A DNA stretch of 64,000 bases from Candidatus Zhuqueibacterota bacterium (lineage in GTDB: Bacteria > Zhuqueibacterota > Zhuqueibacteria > Zhuqueibacterales > Zhuqueibacteraceae), in the NCBI GenBank assembly GCA_022616415.1, contig JAKEEU010000336.1, positions 16,296 to 80,295 of the forward strand. The letters are read 5' to 3'. The position numbers and the translations under genes were made by a program. Below the pieces are notes generated by a model. That model saw nothing but the letters and a program-made list of their open reading frames with translations, was not told the origin of the DNA and searched no databases. Shown one piece after another: positions 42,315 to 50,654 of this stretch (the stretch's first letter is position 1; every line of letters starts with the position of its first letter).

Positions 42315-43214
42315 ATGATTGCTGAGCGATTACAATTCTTCTTGCGCTTACTGCTCGGAGCCGTCTTCATCTTCTCCGCCATTTCCAAGCTGCTGGGCGT
42401 TGGCCTGTTTGAAATCGCGATCGTGGATCAAGGCCTTGCAGCGACACGAGAGCAAGCGGCTTATCCCGCGCGATTGATGATTGCGTTCGAGTTGTTTCTC
42501 GGCGCGGCTTTGTTTTTTCCATTTCATTTAAAACGAATCATTCTGCCATTGGCGATCGTCACGTTAGTCGCATTCACCCTGCTGCAAGGCTACCAAATGA
42601 CCCTTGGCGAACAGACGCATGACTGCGGCTGTTTTGGCGCGCTGCTTCCCATGTCGTCGGCAGAATCGTTGGCAAAGAACGTCGTTCTGCTCGGCCTGAG
42701 TCTTTGGCTGTTCAAAATAACGCGAGAAGAAAAGCGGCAGGTGATTCTCCCCTCCATTCTTGCGGTTGCGAGTATCGCCGCCGTGTTTCTGCTCGCGCCA
42801 GTTCGCCGTAATTATGATGAAACTTTTGCGAAATATACGCAGTTCAAAAAAGCTAGTCGAGTCGACTTGACCAGCGGCGACAAGCTCGTGGCCGTGTTCA
42901 ACGCCGAGTGCGAGCATTGCCAGGAAGCCGCGCGTGAGCTTGGCGCGCTGGCGGCGAAAAGCGCGAATTTTCCGCCAATTTACGTTCTGATGTTTAGTGA
43001 AACCGATACGGCGATTTCCGCATTTGCAGAGAAAACCAATACTGATTATCCATATCACCTCATTTCAGCGGATGATTTTTTCAATCTGATCGGCGCCAGT
43101 CCGCCGCGCCTTTATTGGCTGCAAGACGGCAAGGTCAAAGCCCGCTGGGATGAGGAGTTCGCAAAAAATATTCTTTCTGCTTTTAACATGGAAGCTACAG
43201 CAGGATTGCCATAA
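42315..43214 (+). CDS. MauE/DoxX-like membrane protein fused to thioredoxin-like domain
   Basis: 299 residues from the ATG at 42315; the earlier in-frame ATG lies inside the palindrome. N-terminal four-helix MauE-like domain (FFLRLLLGAVFIFSAISKLLGVGLFEIAI, HDCGCFGALLP) and a C-terminal thioredoxin-like domain with a CEHC motif (NAECEHCQEAARELG). MauE-like proteins are linked to disulfide or vitamin-K-epoxide-like redox pathways. It is followed by a DUF1573 protein, a common partner. Confidence 0.82.
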   Translation: MIAERLQFFLRLLLGAVFIFSAISKLLGVGLFEIAIVDQGLAATREQAAYPARLMIAFELFLGAALFFPFHLKRIILPLAIVTLVAFTLLQGYQMTLGEQTHDCGCFGALLPMSSAESLAKNVVLLGLSLWLFKITREEKRQVILPSILAVASIAAVFLLAPVRRNYDETFAKYTQFKKASRVDLTSGDKLVAVFNAECEHCQEAARELGALAAKSANFPPIYVLMFSETDTAISAFAEKTNTDYPYHLISADDFFNLIGASPPRLYWLQDGKVKARWDEEFAKNILSAFNMEATAGLP

Positions 43215-43224
43215 CCCAAAAAGC

Positions 43225-43318
43225 GCACGCAAAGGCGCAGAGACGCCAAGATTCGCAAAGGCTACGCTCGTAGGTTTTTTTCTTTGCGGCAACTTTGCGC
43301 CTTAGCACCTTTGCGTGA
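43225..43318. repeat. CGCAAAGG octamer element, two inverted arms
   Basis: ACGCAAAG, GCGCAGAG, ACGCCAAG, then TTCGCAAAGG, a CTACGCTCGTAG hairpin, and an inverted arm whose reverse strand reads ACGCAAAG, GTGCTAAG, GCGCAAAG, TTGCCGCAAAG. It lies between the MauE-like and DUF1573 genes. Confidence 0.8.
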
Positions 43319-43374
43319 ATGTTTTTTGGCCTTTCGCAAAAACTCAACTTTAACTTAAACTGGGAGATTATACC

Positions 43375-43821
43375 ATGTCACTCAAACGTATTTTCAGCCT
43401 CGCGCTGATGTCCGTCGCTGCTTTGTCTTGCAATTTTGCCCTTGCCCAAGACAGCACCAAAGTCGCCAAAGGTCCCAAAATTCAATTTGCCGAGACGAGC
43501 TATGACTTCGGCAAGGCGGCGCAAAGCACGGCGGTGAAGCACGTCTTCAAATTCAAGAACGTCGGAACGGACACCCTCAAGATCACGCAGGTGAAAACTT
43601 CCTGCGGCTGCACCGCTGCCGAAAGCTCGAAGATTATTTCACCCCAAAAAGACGGGCAGATCGAAGTCACTTACAACACCGGCTCCAACATGGGCAAGGT
43701 CTCGAAGACGGTTTATGTTTTTTCCAATGACGTTGAAGCGCCGCAACGCAGCGTTTCAATTCATGGCGTCGTCGAGGCCAAGAAAGCCGATGAAAGCAAG
43801 AAAGCTGATGCAAGCAACTAG
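43375..43821 (+). CDS. DUF1573 secreted Ig-like protein
   Basis: 148 residues. Signal peptide (residues 1-25, ending FALAQ), then the DUF1573 ASH/Ig-like core: SYDFGKAAQSTAVKHVFKFKNVGTDTLKITQVKTSCGCTAAE. A Lys/Ala-rich tail follows. The protein is likely periplasmic or surface exposed; molecular role unknown. Confidence 0.88.
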   Translation: MSLKRIFSLALMSVAALSCNFALAQDSTKVAKGPKIQFAETSYDFGKAAQSTAVKHVFKFKNVGTDTLKITQVKTSCGCTAAESSKIISPQKDGQIEVTYNTGSNMGKVSKTVYVFSNDVEAPQRSVSIHGVVEAKKADESKKADASN

Positions 43822-43863
43822 TAGCTTGTTGTGACATTAAAGTCCGGAGGTAGCGCCATACCC

Positions 43864-44745
43864 ATGAATAAATTCTTTTGCGGCGCGATTATCATTTTGT
43901 TGACGTGGGCAAATGCGCCAGCACAGACGTCGGAATGGATTGTCTACAACCGCGCCAACTCCGGACTGCCCGATGACGCGGTATATGCCATTGCATTGGA
44001 AGATCATGCGGCGTGGATCGGGACCGCGAGCGGCTTGGCAAAATACGCCAACAGCGCGTGGACCGTGTACGACACGCTGAACTCGCCATTGCCGCACCCG
44101 ATTGTCTCCGCGCTCGCCAGCGATCGCAACGGCATCGTTTGGATCGGCACCAGCGGCGGCGGCTTGGCGAGTTTCGATGGCACGAGCTGGACCGTCTATG
44201 ACAGCGCCAATTCCGGCCTGCCCTCCAACGGAGTTCTATCCCTAGCGCTGGAAGGCTCCGCGCTTTGGGTCGGAACCGGAGATGGTCTCGCCCGCTTTGA
44301 CGGCACAGAGTGGAAAACTTTTCACAGCAGCACTTCCGGCTTGCCGGATAATTTTGTTTTTGCGCTCGCCGTCGATCCGCGCGGCAACAAATGGATCGGC
44401 ACCTTGATCGGCGGCCTGGCATTGTACCGCGCTGACGGCGTGCAAACCGCAGTCGCTTCACCCGCATTCGAGCCACCCGGACATTTCAGTTTGGCGCAGA
44501 ATTATCCCAATCCTTTCAATCCTCAAACGACCATCGTATTTTCGTTGCCCAAGGCGAATCGTGTTACTTTAAAAATATATAACGTGCAAGGACGCGAAGT
44601 GGCGACGCTTCTGCATCGTGAAAGCAAAGCCGCGGGCCATCATGAAGCCGGCTTCACGGCCGGCCATTTGCCGAGCGGCGTCTGTCTTTATCGGTTGGAA
44701 ACGGATAGTTTCGTGGCCACGAAAAAGATGTTGCTGGTCAGATGA
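43864..44745 (+). CDS. Short two-component-type beta-propeller with type IX sorting domain
   Basis: 293 residues from the ATG at 43864. Signal peptide (residues 1-19), three to four propeller strands repeats (NSGLPDDAVYAIAL...WIGTASGLAKY; WIGTSGGGLASFDG; LWVGTGDGLARFDG), then the C-terminal secretion domain: NYPNPFNPQTTIVFSLP near residue 213, IYNVQGREVATLL and SGVCLYRLETDSFVATKKMLLVR. This domain targets proteins to the type IX system and anchors the FCB assignment. A full propeller needs six to eight blades, so this one is short. Confidence 0.87.
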   Translation: MNKFFCGAIIILLTWANAPAQTSEWIVYNRANSGLPDDAVYAIALEDHAAWIGTASGLAKYANSAWTVYDTLNSPLPHPIVSALASDRNGIVWIGTSGGGLASFDGTSWTVYDSANSGLPSNGVLSLALEGSALWVGTGDGLARFDGTEWKTFHSSTSGLPDNFVFALAVDPRGNKWIGTLIGGLALYRADGVQTAVASPAFEPPGHFSLAQNYPNPFNPQTTIVFSLPKANRVTLKIYNVQGREVATLLHRESKAAGHHEAGFTAGHLPSGVCLYRLETDSFVATKKMLLVR

Positions 44746-44804
44746 CAGCGTGAAGTGAAAAACCAAAACGCACTTTACCATTCGCGTTGCCAGGAGAGCC
44801 GAGT

Positions 44805-45236
44805 ATGAAAGGTACACTATTTTTCCTGCTTTTCCTCTTGCCACCCGCTGCATCGTTCCAGCAGCATGGTCAGGAAACTAAGAAGGACCAGAAGTTCACG
44901 ATTGAAAATTGCGTTAATGAGTTTTCCCTCGCGAGGGCCGAGTCGACAAAAGTCGGCTACCAGTATTGGTTCGTTGACAAGGACTTCCTGGATGGCCGGA
45001 CGCTGAAAATGAGCGTGGTAAAACCGCATGAGGCAACACATCCACCACACCAGCATCCCGAGGATGAATTTTTCTTCGTACTCGAAGGAAGAGCGGAGTT
45101 TCATCTCGACGGCAAGACCAAAATCGCCGGCCCATACACCAGCTTTTATTGCCCTTCGAACGTTGAGCACGGCATCCGAAATGCCGGCGACACCATCTTG
45201 AAATATCTGGTTATCAAGAAGTATGAGCAGAAATAG
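44805..45236 (+). CDS. Exported cupin-domain protein
   Basis: 143 residues from the ATG at 44805 (AGGAG 8 bases ahead). Signal-like N-terminus (FFLLFLLPPAAS). A single cupin with metal ligands THPPHQHPEDEFFFVLEGRAEFHL and CPSNVEHGIRN. Probable small-molecule binding or dioxygenase/isomerase role; substrate unknown. Confidence 0.83.
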   Translation: MKGTLFFLLFLLPPAASFQQHGQETKKDQKFTIENCVNEFSLARAESTKVGYQYWFVDKDFLDGRTLKMSVVKPHEATHPPHQHPEDEFFFVLEGRAEFHLDGKTKIAGPYTSFYCPSNVEHGIRNAGDTILKYLVIKKYEQK

Positions 45237-45300
45237 CTCGTCTACTATTCGGCGTCAACGTTTCCGTTGAGATCAGTGCATTCCATTCGATGAGGCCTTC

Positions 45301-45463
45301 GTGAATAATCCATCTTCATTTCGACGCCTCGCGGCGATTACCACCATCGTCTCAATGCCGTTGGCCTTGGGATGCTTTGTTATTTCCTTTATCTCTTGCT
45401 CGCACCGATTTGCGCGCTCTGGCTCGGGATCGTTGTCGACCGCGCTGCAGGGGCAAGTTAAGA
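45301..45463 (+). pseudogene. Frameshifted membrane-protein fragment
   Basis: The GTG at 45301 starts RRLAAITTIVSMPLALGCFVISFI, which resembles the N-terminus of a membrane protein. Continuation in another frame (YLLLAPICALWLGIVVDR, to the stop near 45463) is also membrane-like, suggesting a frameshift. No downstream portion is present. Identity uncertain. Confidence 0.35.
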
Positions 45464-45472
45464 ATTATTATC

Positions 45473-46087
45473 ATGAAAAAAAACTTTTTGCAAAACAGAA
45501 ACAACGCCATCGCGAACGAACTTAGACGCGCACTTGTCATTGTCTTGCTGGCTCATGTCCATTGCAGCGAAAAAAATGTCAAGACGGTGACGGATCCGGG
45601 CACGGTTTCGGCGTCTACCTTACACTATGATCGGGACAATTTGTCTTCCCCCTCTCTTGCGGCCGGCCAATATGAAGCGGCGGCGCGATTTACCAATGCC
45701 CAAATTGGCAATCTCGTTGGCCGGGAAGTCATTGAAGTTCACTACTACATTGCCGACAAACCGGAAAGCTGTCGCGTAAAAATCTATGGTCCCCAAAGTG
45801 CGAGTTTGCCAGGGAGCTTGTTGTATTCAGCAGAGGTAACGACCGGAACGCAGGCGAAGCAATGGAACATCCATAAACTAACGCAACCTGTGAGATTGAC
45901 CGGCAATGATCTATGGATCAGCCTTGAGTTTGCGCACTCAATTCGCCAAGCGACCGTGGGTTGTGATCCGGGGCCGGCGGTCAAAGATGGGGATTGGCTT
46001 TATGCGACGTCAGATCATGCCTGGACGCCGCTGAGCCAAAGAACTTCGATCAGCATAAATTGGAACATTCGAGGGGTGGTGAAATAA
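45473..46087 (+). CDS. Secreted hypothetical protein
   Basis: 204 residues from the ATG at 45473; the longer upstream frame is the pseudogene's shadow. An N-terminal hydrophobic stretch ending HVHC may be a lipoprotein signal. The body is beta-rich and aromatic (ARFTNAQIGNLVGREVIEVHYYIADKP; LYATSDHAWTPLSQRTSISINWNIRG), like adhesion or carbohydrate-binding domains of FCB secreted proteins. I do not recognise a family. Confidence 0.62.
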   Translation: MKKNFLQNRNNAIANELRRALVIVLLAHVHCSEKNVKTVTDPGTVSASTLHYDRDNLSSPSLAAGQYEAAARFTNAQIGNLVGREVIEVHYYIADKPESCRVKIYGPQSASLPGSLLYSAEVTTGTQAKQWNIHKLTQPVRLTGNDLWISLEFAHSIRQATVGCDPGPAVKDGDWLYATSDHAWTPLSQRTSISINWNIRGVVK

Positions 46088-46141
46088 GGCGAAAGCATTT
46101 GCACGAACCAAGAATGTCATTTACGATCGGCCTCGAACATC

Positions 46142-46720
46142 ATGAGCTCAGTCATGAAGGATTTCGATCAATATTTTATCATCACCAATCGTTTGGGCTT
46201 CCGGCGCTGGCGGAAAGACGACCTCCCTCTCGCTCTCAGCCTGTGGGGTGACTACGAGGTGACAAAGTTGATCGATGCACGCGGCCAGCTCACAACGAAT
46301 CAAGTTCAGGAACGTCTTATAAAAGAGATAGCTTCCGAGAAAGAACACGGCGTGCAGTACTGGCCGATATTTCTCCGCGAAACCGATGCGCATGTCGGCT
46401 GCTGTGGATTGCGGCCATACGATCTATCAAAAGGCATTTACGAGATTGGCTTTCACATTTGCTCAACCCACTGGCGTTGCGGCTACGCTGCAGAAGCGGC
46501 ACGAGCGGTCATCAAATATGCGTTCGACAAGCTCAAAGCCAAAGCTCTTTTCGCCGGCCATAATCCCAAAAATGAAGCGTCGCGAATTCTTTTGGAAAAG
46601 CTTGGATTTCAATACACGCATGACGAATATTATCCGCCGACGGGACTTAAGCATCCGTCTTATTTGTTGAACAAGGCTGGTGTCATAATCAAAATGTTTT
46701 ATTCCCTGCAGAACCTTTAG
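46142..46720 (+). CDS. GNAT N-acetyltransferase (RimJ/RimL-like)
   Basis: 192 residues (ATG at 46154 is an alternative). GNAT features: FRRWRKDDLPLALSLW, acetyl-CoA loop region WRCGYAAEAARAVIKYAF and NPKNEASRILLEKLGF. It transfers acetyl to an amine of a protein terminus or small molecule. Confidence 0.9.
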   Translation: MSSVMKDFDQYFIITNRLGFRRWRKDDLPLALSLWGDYEVTKLIDARGQLTTNQVQERLIKEIASEKEHGVQYWPIFLRETDAHVGCCGLRPYDLSKGIYEIGFHICSTHWRCGYAAEAARAVIKYAFDKLKAKALFAGHNPKNEASRILLEKLGFQYTHDEYYPPTGLKHPSYLLNKAGVIIKMFYSLQNL

Positions 46721-46760
46721 TAGGTTGAATAAGACGGAAATAGTATATCTTCCTTAGCAA

Positions 46761-46928
46761 ATGTCAAAAGACCAAAAAATAAAACCATCTAAGCCCGACG
46801 AGATACATCAGCTTGGGCCTCTAATCCTTGCAAGATTTGGCAATACCGTTGTCATGAAAAATACAATGTCAAGCGAGGAATTTAATGAGTTTTTGAAGAA
46901 ATCCGCTGCAGAATATCCTAAGGCCTGA
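46761..46928 (+). CDS. 55-residue hypothetical protein
   Basis: A clean ATG-to-TGA frame (MSKDQKIKPSKPDEIHQLG..., ending KKSAAEYPKA) with a plausible basic/charged composition and a helix (SSEEFNEFLKKS). It lies 40 bases after the acetyltransferase and 55 before the HicB-like gene on the same strand. Real gene likely; function unknown. Confidence 0.55.
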   Translation: MSKDQKIKPSKPDEIHQLGPLILARFGNTVVMKNTMSSEEFNEFLKKSAAEYPKA

Positions 46929-46983
46929 TTTTTTTGACAGTGGTACTGCGCGTTGAGACGCTTTTAAAACGCAGAGATGAATC

Positions 46984-47220
46984 ATGAAAGATTATCACAT
47001 CAATATCTTTTACAGCGTAGAAGATGGCGGCTATATTGCTGACATTCCTGATTTGAAAGCTTGCTCCGCGTTCGGCAAAACGCCATCAGAAGCGCTCAAG
47101 CAAGTTGAGATTGCCAAAAAGGCTTGGTCGGAAGCGGCCCGCGCCGAAAGCAAACCCATTCCCAAGCCAAGATACCGCTCGGTTATCTATCAAACTCCTG
47201 CTTATGCATCGGCAGCTTGA
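46984..47220 (+). CDS. Orphan HicB-like (UPF0150) protein
   Basis: 78 residues: INIFYSVEDGGYIADIPDLKACSAFGKTPSEALKQVEIAKKAW is the HicB fold. No HicA partner is next to it (47220-47316 has none), so it is an orphan antitoxin-like protein, unlike the pair at 1823-2301. Confidence 0.8.
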   Translation: MKDYHINIFYSVEDGGYIADIPDLKACSAFGKTPSEALKQVEIAKKAWSEAARAESKPIPKPRYRSVIYQTPAYASAA

Positions 47221-47315
47221 ATGCGGTGGTCATCAAAGCTATCAAAGACCATTTCATCGCGATTTTGTTGTTCGCTAAATGACAGCAATGAACTAACTGA
47301 AGGAATCCTGCAAGA

Positions 47316-48641
47316 ATGTCCCTCACGAACCTCACCAGCAACCCAGATGTCGTCGTCATCGGCGGTGGGCCTGCCGGCTCCACTGTGTCCGCCCTTATTG
47401 CACAACATGGTTACAAAGTCCAGCTTTTCGAGCGCGAGCGTTTTCCGCGTTTTCACATCGGCGAGTCGCTGATTCCTGAAACCTATTGGGTGCTCAAGCG
47501 GCTCGGCATGCTCGAGAAAATGCAGAAGAGCCACTTTGTCAAAAAATACAGCGTGCAATTCGTCAATGCCAGCGGCAAGCTCTCCGCGCCATTTTATTTT
47601 TGGGATAACAAGCCGCACGAGTGCTCGCAAACCTGGCAGGTCGTACGCAGCGAATTCGATTTGATGATGCTGAACAACGCGCGCGAGCACGGCGTGGAGG
47701 CCCATGAAGGCGTGCGTGTGCGCGATGTCTTGTTTGATCATCAACGCGCAGTGGGAGTAAAAATTCAGTTGGCGAACGGCACACAGCGCGAAGTGCCTGC
47801 GCGAGTCGTCGTTGATGCCAGCGGCCAGAGCGGCTTATTGCAAAACAAATTCAAGCTGCGCATCTGGGATCCGGTGCTCAACAAGGGCGCGATTTGGACC
47901 TACTGGCAGGGCGCATATCGCGACAAAGGCCGTGACGAAGGCGCGACGATGGTTTTGCAAACCGCGAATCGGCAGGGATGGTTTTGGTACATCCCGCTGC
48001 ACGACGACCGTGTCAGCGTCGGTGTGGTGGCGCCGTTTGATTATCTCTTCAAAGGGCGCGTGAGCCACGAGCAAACTTATACTGAAGAAGTCGAACGCTG
48101 CCCCGCCGTCAAAGAACGGGTTGCCTCCGGCCGTCGCATTACCGGCTACTTCGCCACCAAGGATTATTCTTATCGCGCGACGCAGGCCGCGGGCGAGGGT
48201 TGGGTCACCATCGGCGATGCTTTCGGCTTCCTCGATCCGCTGTATTCTTCGGGCGTGTTGCTGGCGCTGCGCTCCGGTGAGATGGCGGCTGATGCCATCG
48301 TCGAAGGTTTTCAGCGCGGCGATTTGTCCGCTGCTCAACTCGGCAAATGGGGTGCGCTTTTCAACGAGGGTGTTGACCGCATGCGCCGTCTCGTGTGCGA
48401 GTATTACGACGGCTTCAGCTTCGGTAATTTCGTTCGTAACTATCCTCACCTTAGGGGCACGGTGACCGATCTCTTGATCGGCGACTTGTTCACGGATCGT
48501 GTGGATGGCGTCTGGCAGGCGATGGAATCGCTGTATCCCGAAGGCAAAGTGCCGCCGTCGGCCTGGGATTCTGGGACGCCACCCGAAGTTGCCGCGAACA
48601 AAGCCAATGAATTGATTCTGCCCGAAGGAGATCGGCCGTAA
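47316..48641 (+). CDS. FAD-dependent halogenase/monooxygenase-family protein
   Basis: 441 residues. Nucleotide motif VVIGGGPAGS at residues about 13-22, GESLIPETYWVLKRLG, and GDAFGFLDPLYSSG near the end mark the tryptophan-halogenase/geranylgeranyl-reductase clan. GWFWYIPL fits the halogenase WxWxIP motif, and a lysine in SHFVKKYSVQF is in the region of the catalytic lysine. No biosynthetic cluster surrounds it, so halogenation is not established; it could be a hydroxylase or reductase. Confidence 0.78.
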   Translation: MSLTNLTSNPDVVVIGGGPAGSTVSALIAQHGYKVQLFERERFPRFHIGESLIPETYWVLKRLGMLEKMQKSHFVKKYSVQFVNASGKLSAPFYFWDNKPHECSQTWQVVRSEFDLMMLNNAREHGVEAHEGVRVRDVLFDHQRAVGVKIQLANGTQREVPARVVVDASGQSGLLQNKFKLRIWDPVLNKGAIWTYWQGAYRDKGRDEGATMVLQTANRQGWFWYIPLHDDRVSVGVVAPFDYLFKGRVSHEQTYTEEVERCPAVKERVASGRRITGYFATKDYSYRATQAAGEGWVTIGDAFGFLDPLYSSGVLLALRSGEMAADAIVEGFQRGDLSAAQLGKWGALFNEGVDRMRRLVCEYYDGFSFGNFVRNYPHLRGTVTDLLIGDLFTDRVDGVWQAMESLYPEGKVPPSAWDSGTPPEVAANKANELILPEGDRP

Positions 48642-48748
48642 AATTTTTTTTATAGATTAAAATTTAAATAGGTAACCGCACAGAATTTGAGAACGGATAA
48701 ATAATTGAATCCGATCACCTCAATGACAAATAAACCATGGAGAATCGT

Positions 48749-49699
48749 ATGGCTGAAAAAAAGATCATTGCAGCCGTCGGCGCAACCGGTGCACAGGGTG
48801 GCAGCTTGGTTCGCGCCATTTTGAGCGAGCCGAATAGCGGCTTCACCGCGCGCGCCATTACCAGAGACATCAACTCGGACAAAGCGAAAGAATTGGCAAA
48901 GCTGGGCGCCGAGGTTGTTGCCGCCGACATCGACGCCGTCGAGAGCTTGAAACGGGCGTTCGCTGGAGCTTATGGCGCGTACTGTGTCACCTTTTTCTGG
49001 GCGCATCTTTCTCCCGAGAAGGAGTTGGCTGAGGCCAGCGCCATGGCCCAGGCCGCAAAACATGCCGGCCTCCAACACGTCATTTGGTCCACACTCGAAG
49101 ATACGCGCAAGTGGGTGCCGCTCAGCGATAATCGCATGCCCACCCTGATGGGCAAGTATAAAGTGCCGCACTTCGACGCCAAGGGAGAGGCCAATCAATT
49201 CTTTACGGCGCTCGGTCTGCCGGTGACGATACTGAATACGTCGTTTTACTGGGACAACTTTATCTACTTCGGCATGGGACCGAAAAGGGGCTCGGACGGC
49301 AAGTTAGCTATCACCATGCCTATGGGCGACAAAAAGCTCCCCGGCATTGCCGCCGAGGACATTGGCAAGTGCGCTTTTGGCATTTTCAAGAAGGGCCGTG
49401 AGTTCATCGGCAAGACAGTCGGCATTGCCGGCGAGCATTTAACCGGCGCGCAGATGGCGGCAGCATTGACAAAAGCGTTGGGCCAAGAGGTGCGCTACAA
49501 CGACGTGCCGCCGGAGGTGTATCGCAGCTTTGGTTTTCCCGGCGCCGACGATGTTGGAAATATGTTCCAGTTCAAACGCGACTTCAATCAAGACTTCTGT
49601 GGCGCGCGCAATCTTGACGTCTCCCGCGCGCTCAATCCTGCGCTGCAAACTTTCGAGAAATGGCTCGCGCAAAACAAGAGCCGCATCCCGCTTGAGTAA
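48749..49699 (+). CDS. NmrA-like NAD(P)-binding protein
   Basis: 316 residues from the ATG at 48749 with GGAGA 5 bases ahead (an earlier ATG at 48737 is possible). Atypical SDR fold: IIAAVGATGAQGGSLVRAIL (glycine-rich loop), ARAITRDINSDKAKELAKLGAEVVAADI and HVIWSTLEDTRKW. NmrA proteins sense NAD(P) redox state or reduce small compounds. Confidence 0.88.
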   Translation: MAEKKIIAAVGATGAQGGSLVRAILSEPNSGFTARAITRDINSDKAKELAKLGAEVVAADIDAVESLKRAFAGAYGAYCVTFFWAHLSPEKELAEASAMAQAAKHAGLQHVIWSTLEDTRKWVPLSDNRMPTLMGKYKVPHFDAKGEANQFFTALGLPVTILNTSFYWDNFIYFGMGPKRGSDGKLAITMPMGDKKLPGIAAEDIGKCAFGIFKKGREFIGKTVGIAGEHLTGAQMAAALTKALGQEVRYNDVPPEVYRSFGFPGADDVGNMFQFKRDFNQDFCGARNLDVSRALNPALQTFEKWLAQNKSRIPLE

Positions 49700-49744
49700 G
49701 GTTTTTGACATTCAGAGTTTAGAATAGATTTCTAATTTTTATCG

Positions 49745-49815
49745 CCAATGGATAGATTAAACCCAGCGGATGAAAAGCCAAAAACTTTATCCGTTGATCC
49801 AAATCTATCCGTTGG
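49745..49815. repeat. Inverted-repeat element, CCAACKGATA family
   Basis: CCAATGGATAGATT...CCAGCGGATGAAAAG on one arm and the complement (CTTTATCCGTTG, then AATCTATCCGTTGG) on the other. It ends 24 bases before the ATG at 49840. Each arm carries two 16-17-bp units. Confidence 0.75.
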
Positions 49816-49839
49816 AAAATTTTTTCAAAAAAGATCGCC

Positions 49840-50295
49840 ATGAACGACCAATCCAAAATTTTGCTCGAAAAAGACGCCATCATCGACGTGGTGAATCAAC
49901 TTTTTATCAGCACGGACAATCGCGATTGGGCGAAGGTGAAAGCGTGCTTCACGAATGACGTGCTGTTCGACATGACCTCGATGACCGGCGGCGAACCGGT
50001 GACGATGACGGCGCAACAAATCGTCGAGGGCTGGGATCACGGCTTAAAAGCTCTCAAAGCGGTTCACCACCAAGCTGGCAATTATGTTGTCAATCTCCAA
50101 AATGGCGAAGCCGAGGTGTTCTGCTACGGCATTGCTCTCCATTATCTGCCGAACCCAACCAACCAGAACACGCGAACTTTTGTTGGCAGTTACAACTTTC
50201 ATCTGAGCAAAGCAGACGGCAGTTGGCGAATTGATCGATTCAAATTCAATTTGAAATTCATTGATGGAAATTTTAATCTGGAAGCAAGCCAGTAG
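49840..50295 (+). CDS. SnoaL/NTF2-like protein
   Basis: 151 residues of alpha+beta barrel: IIDVVNQLFISTDNRDWAKVKACFTNDVLFDMTSMTGGEP, HHQAGNYVV, and YNFHLSKADGSWRIDRFKFNLKFIDGN. The fold binds small hydrophobic molecules or serves as enzyme; reaction unknown. Confidence 0.87.
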   Translation: MNDQSKILLEKDAIIDVVNQLFISTDNRDWAKVKACFTNDVLFDMTSMTGGEPVTMTAQQIVEGWDHGLKALKAVHHQAGNYVVNLQNGEAEVFCYGIALHYLPNPTNQNTRTFVGSYNFHLSKADGSWRIDRFKFNLKFIDGNFNLEASQ

Positions 50296-50315
50296 CATAC
50301 GGCGGCAATTCAACG

Positions 50316-50588
50316 ATGCACGAAATAATCTGGAAAATTCGTTTGGCGACTCAGGATGATTTGCCGTTTCTCCGAGAAATGCTCTATGAAGCGGTCCGCT
50401 GGCGTCCGCATCAACCGCGAGCTCCCATCGAAGAAGTTTTGGCCGAGCCTGAGCTTGCCAAACTCTTGAACGGCTGGGGAAGAAACGGCGACACCGCCGT
50501 TGTTGCAGAATGGGAAGATGGTGCTCCCATAGGCGCGGCATGGTATCGCTTCTGGACGGCGGAGAATCACTCCTATAAAGCTTTTTAA
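50316..50588 (+). pseudogene. Truncated GNAT acetyltransferase
   Basis: 90 residues matching the first half of a GNAT domain (IRLATQDDLPFLREMLYEAVRW, GDTAVVAEWEDGAPIGAAWYRFWTA). It stops before the acetyl-CoA-binding motif. The downstream 66 bases do not restore the rest in any frame that I can see. Probably a broken gene. Confidence 0.65.
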
Positions 50589-50654
50589 ATAGTCTTGCCC
50601 CAAATCGTTTTGCCTTTTGAGGAAGAACTGAATAATTATAATTGAGCAAACCAA

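Noticed and set aside
48640..48748. Leader of the NmrA-like gene as another periodic element
   Set aside because: Only weak similarity (AACGGATAAATAATT) and no clear second arm.
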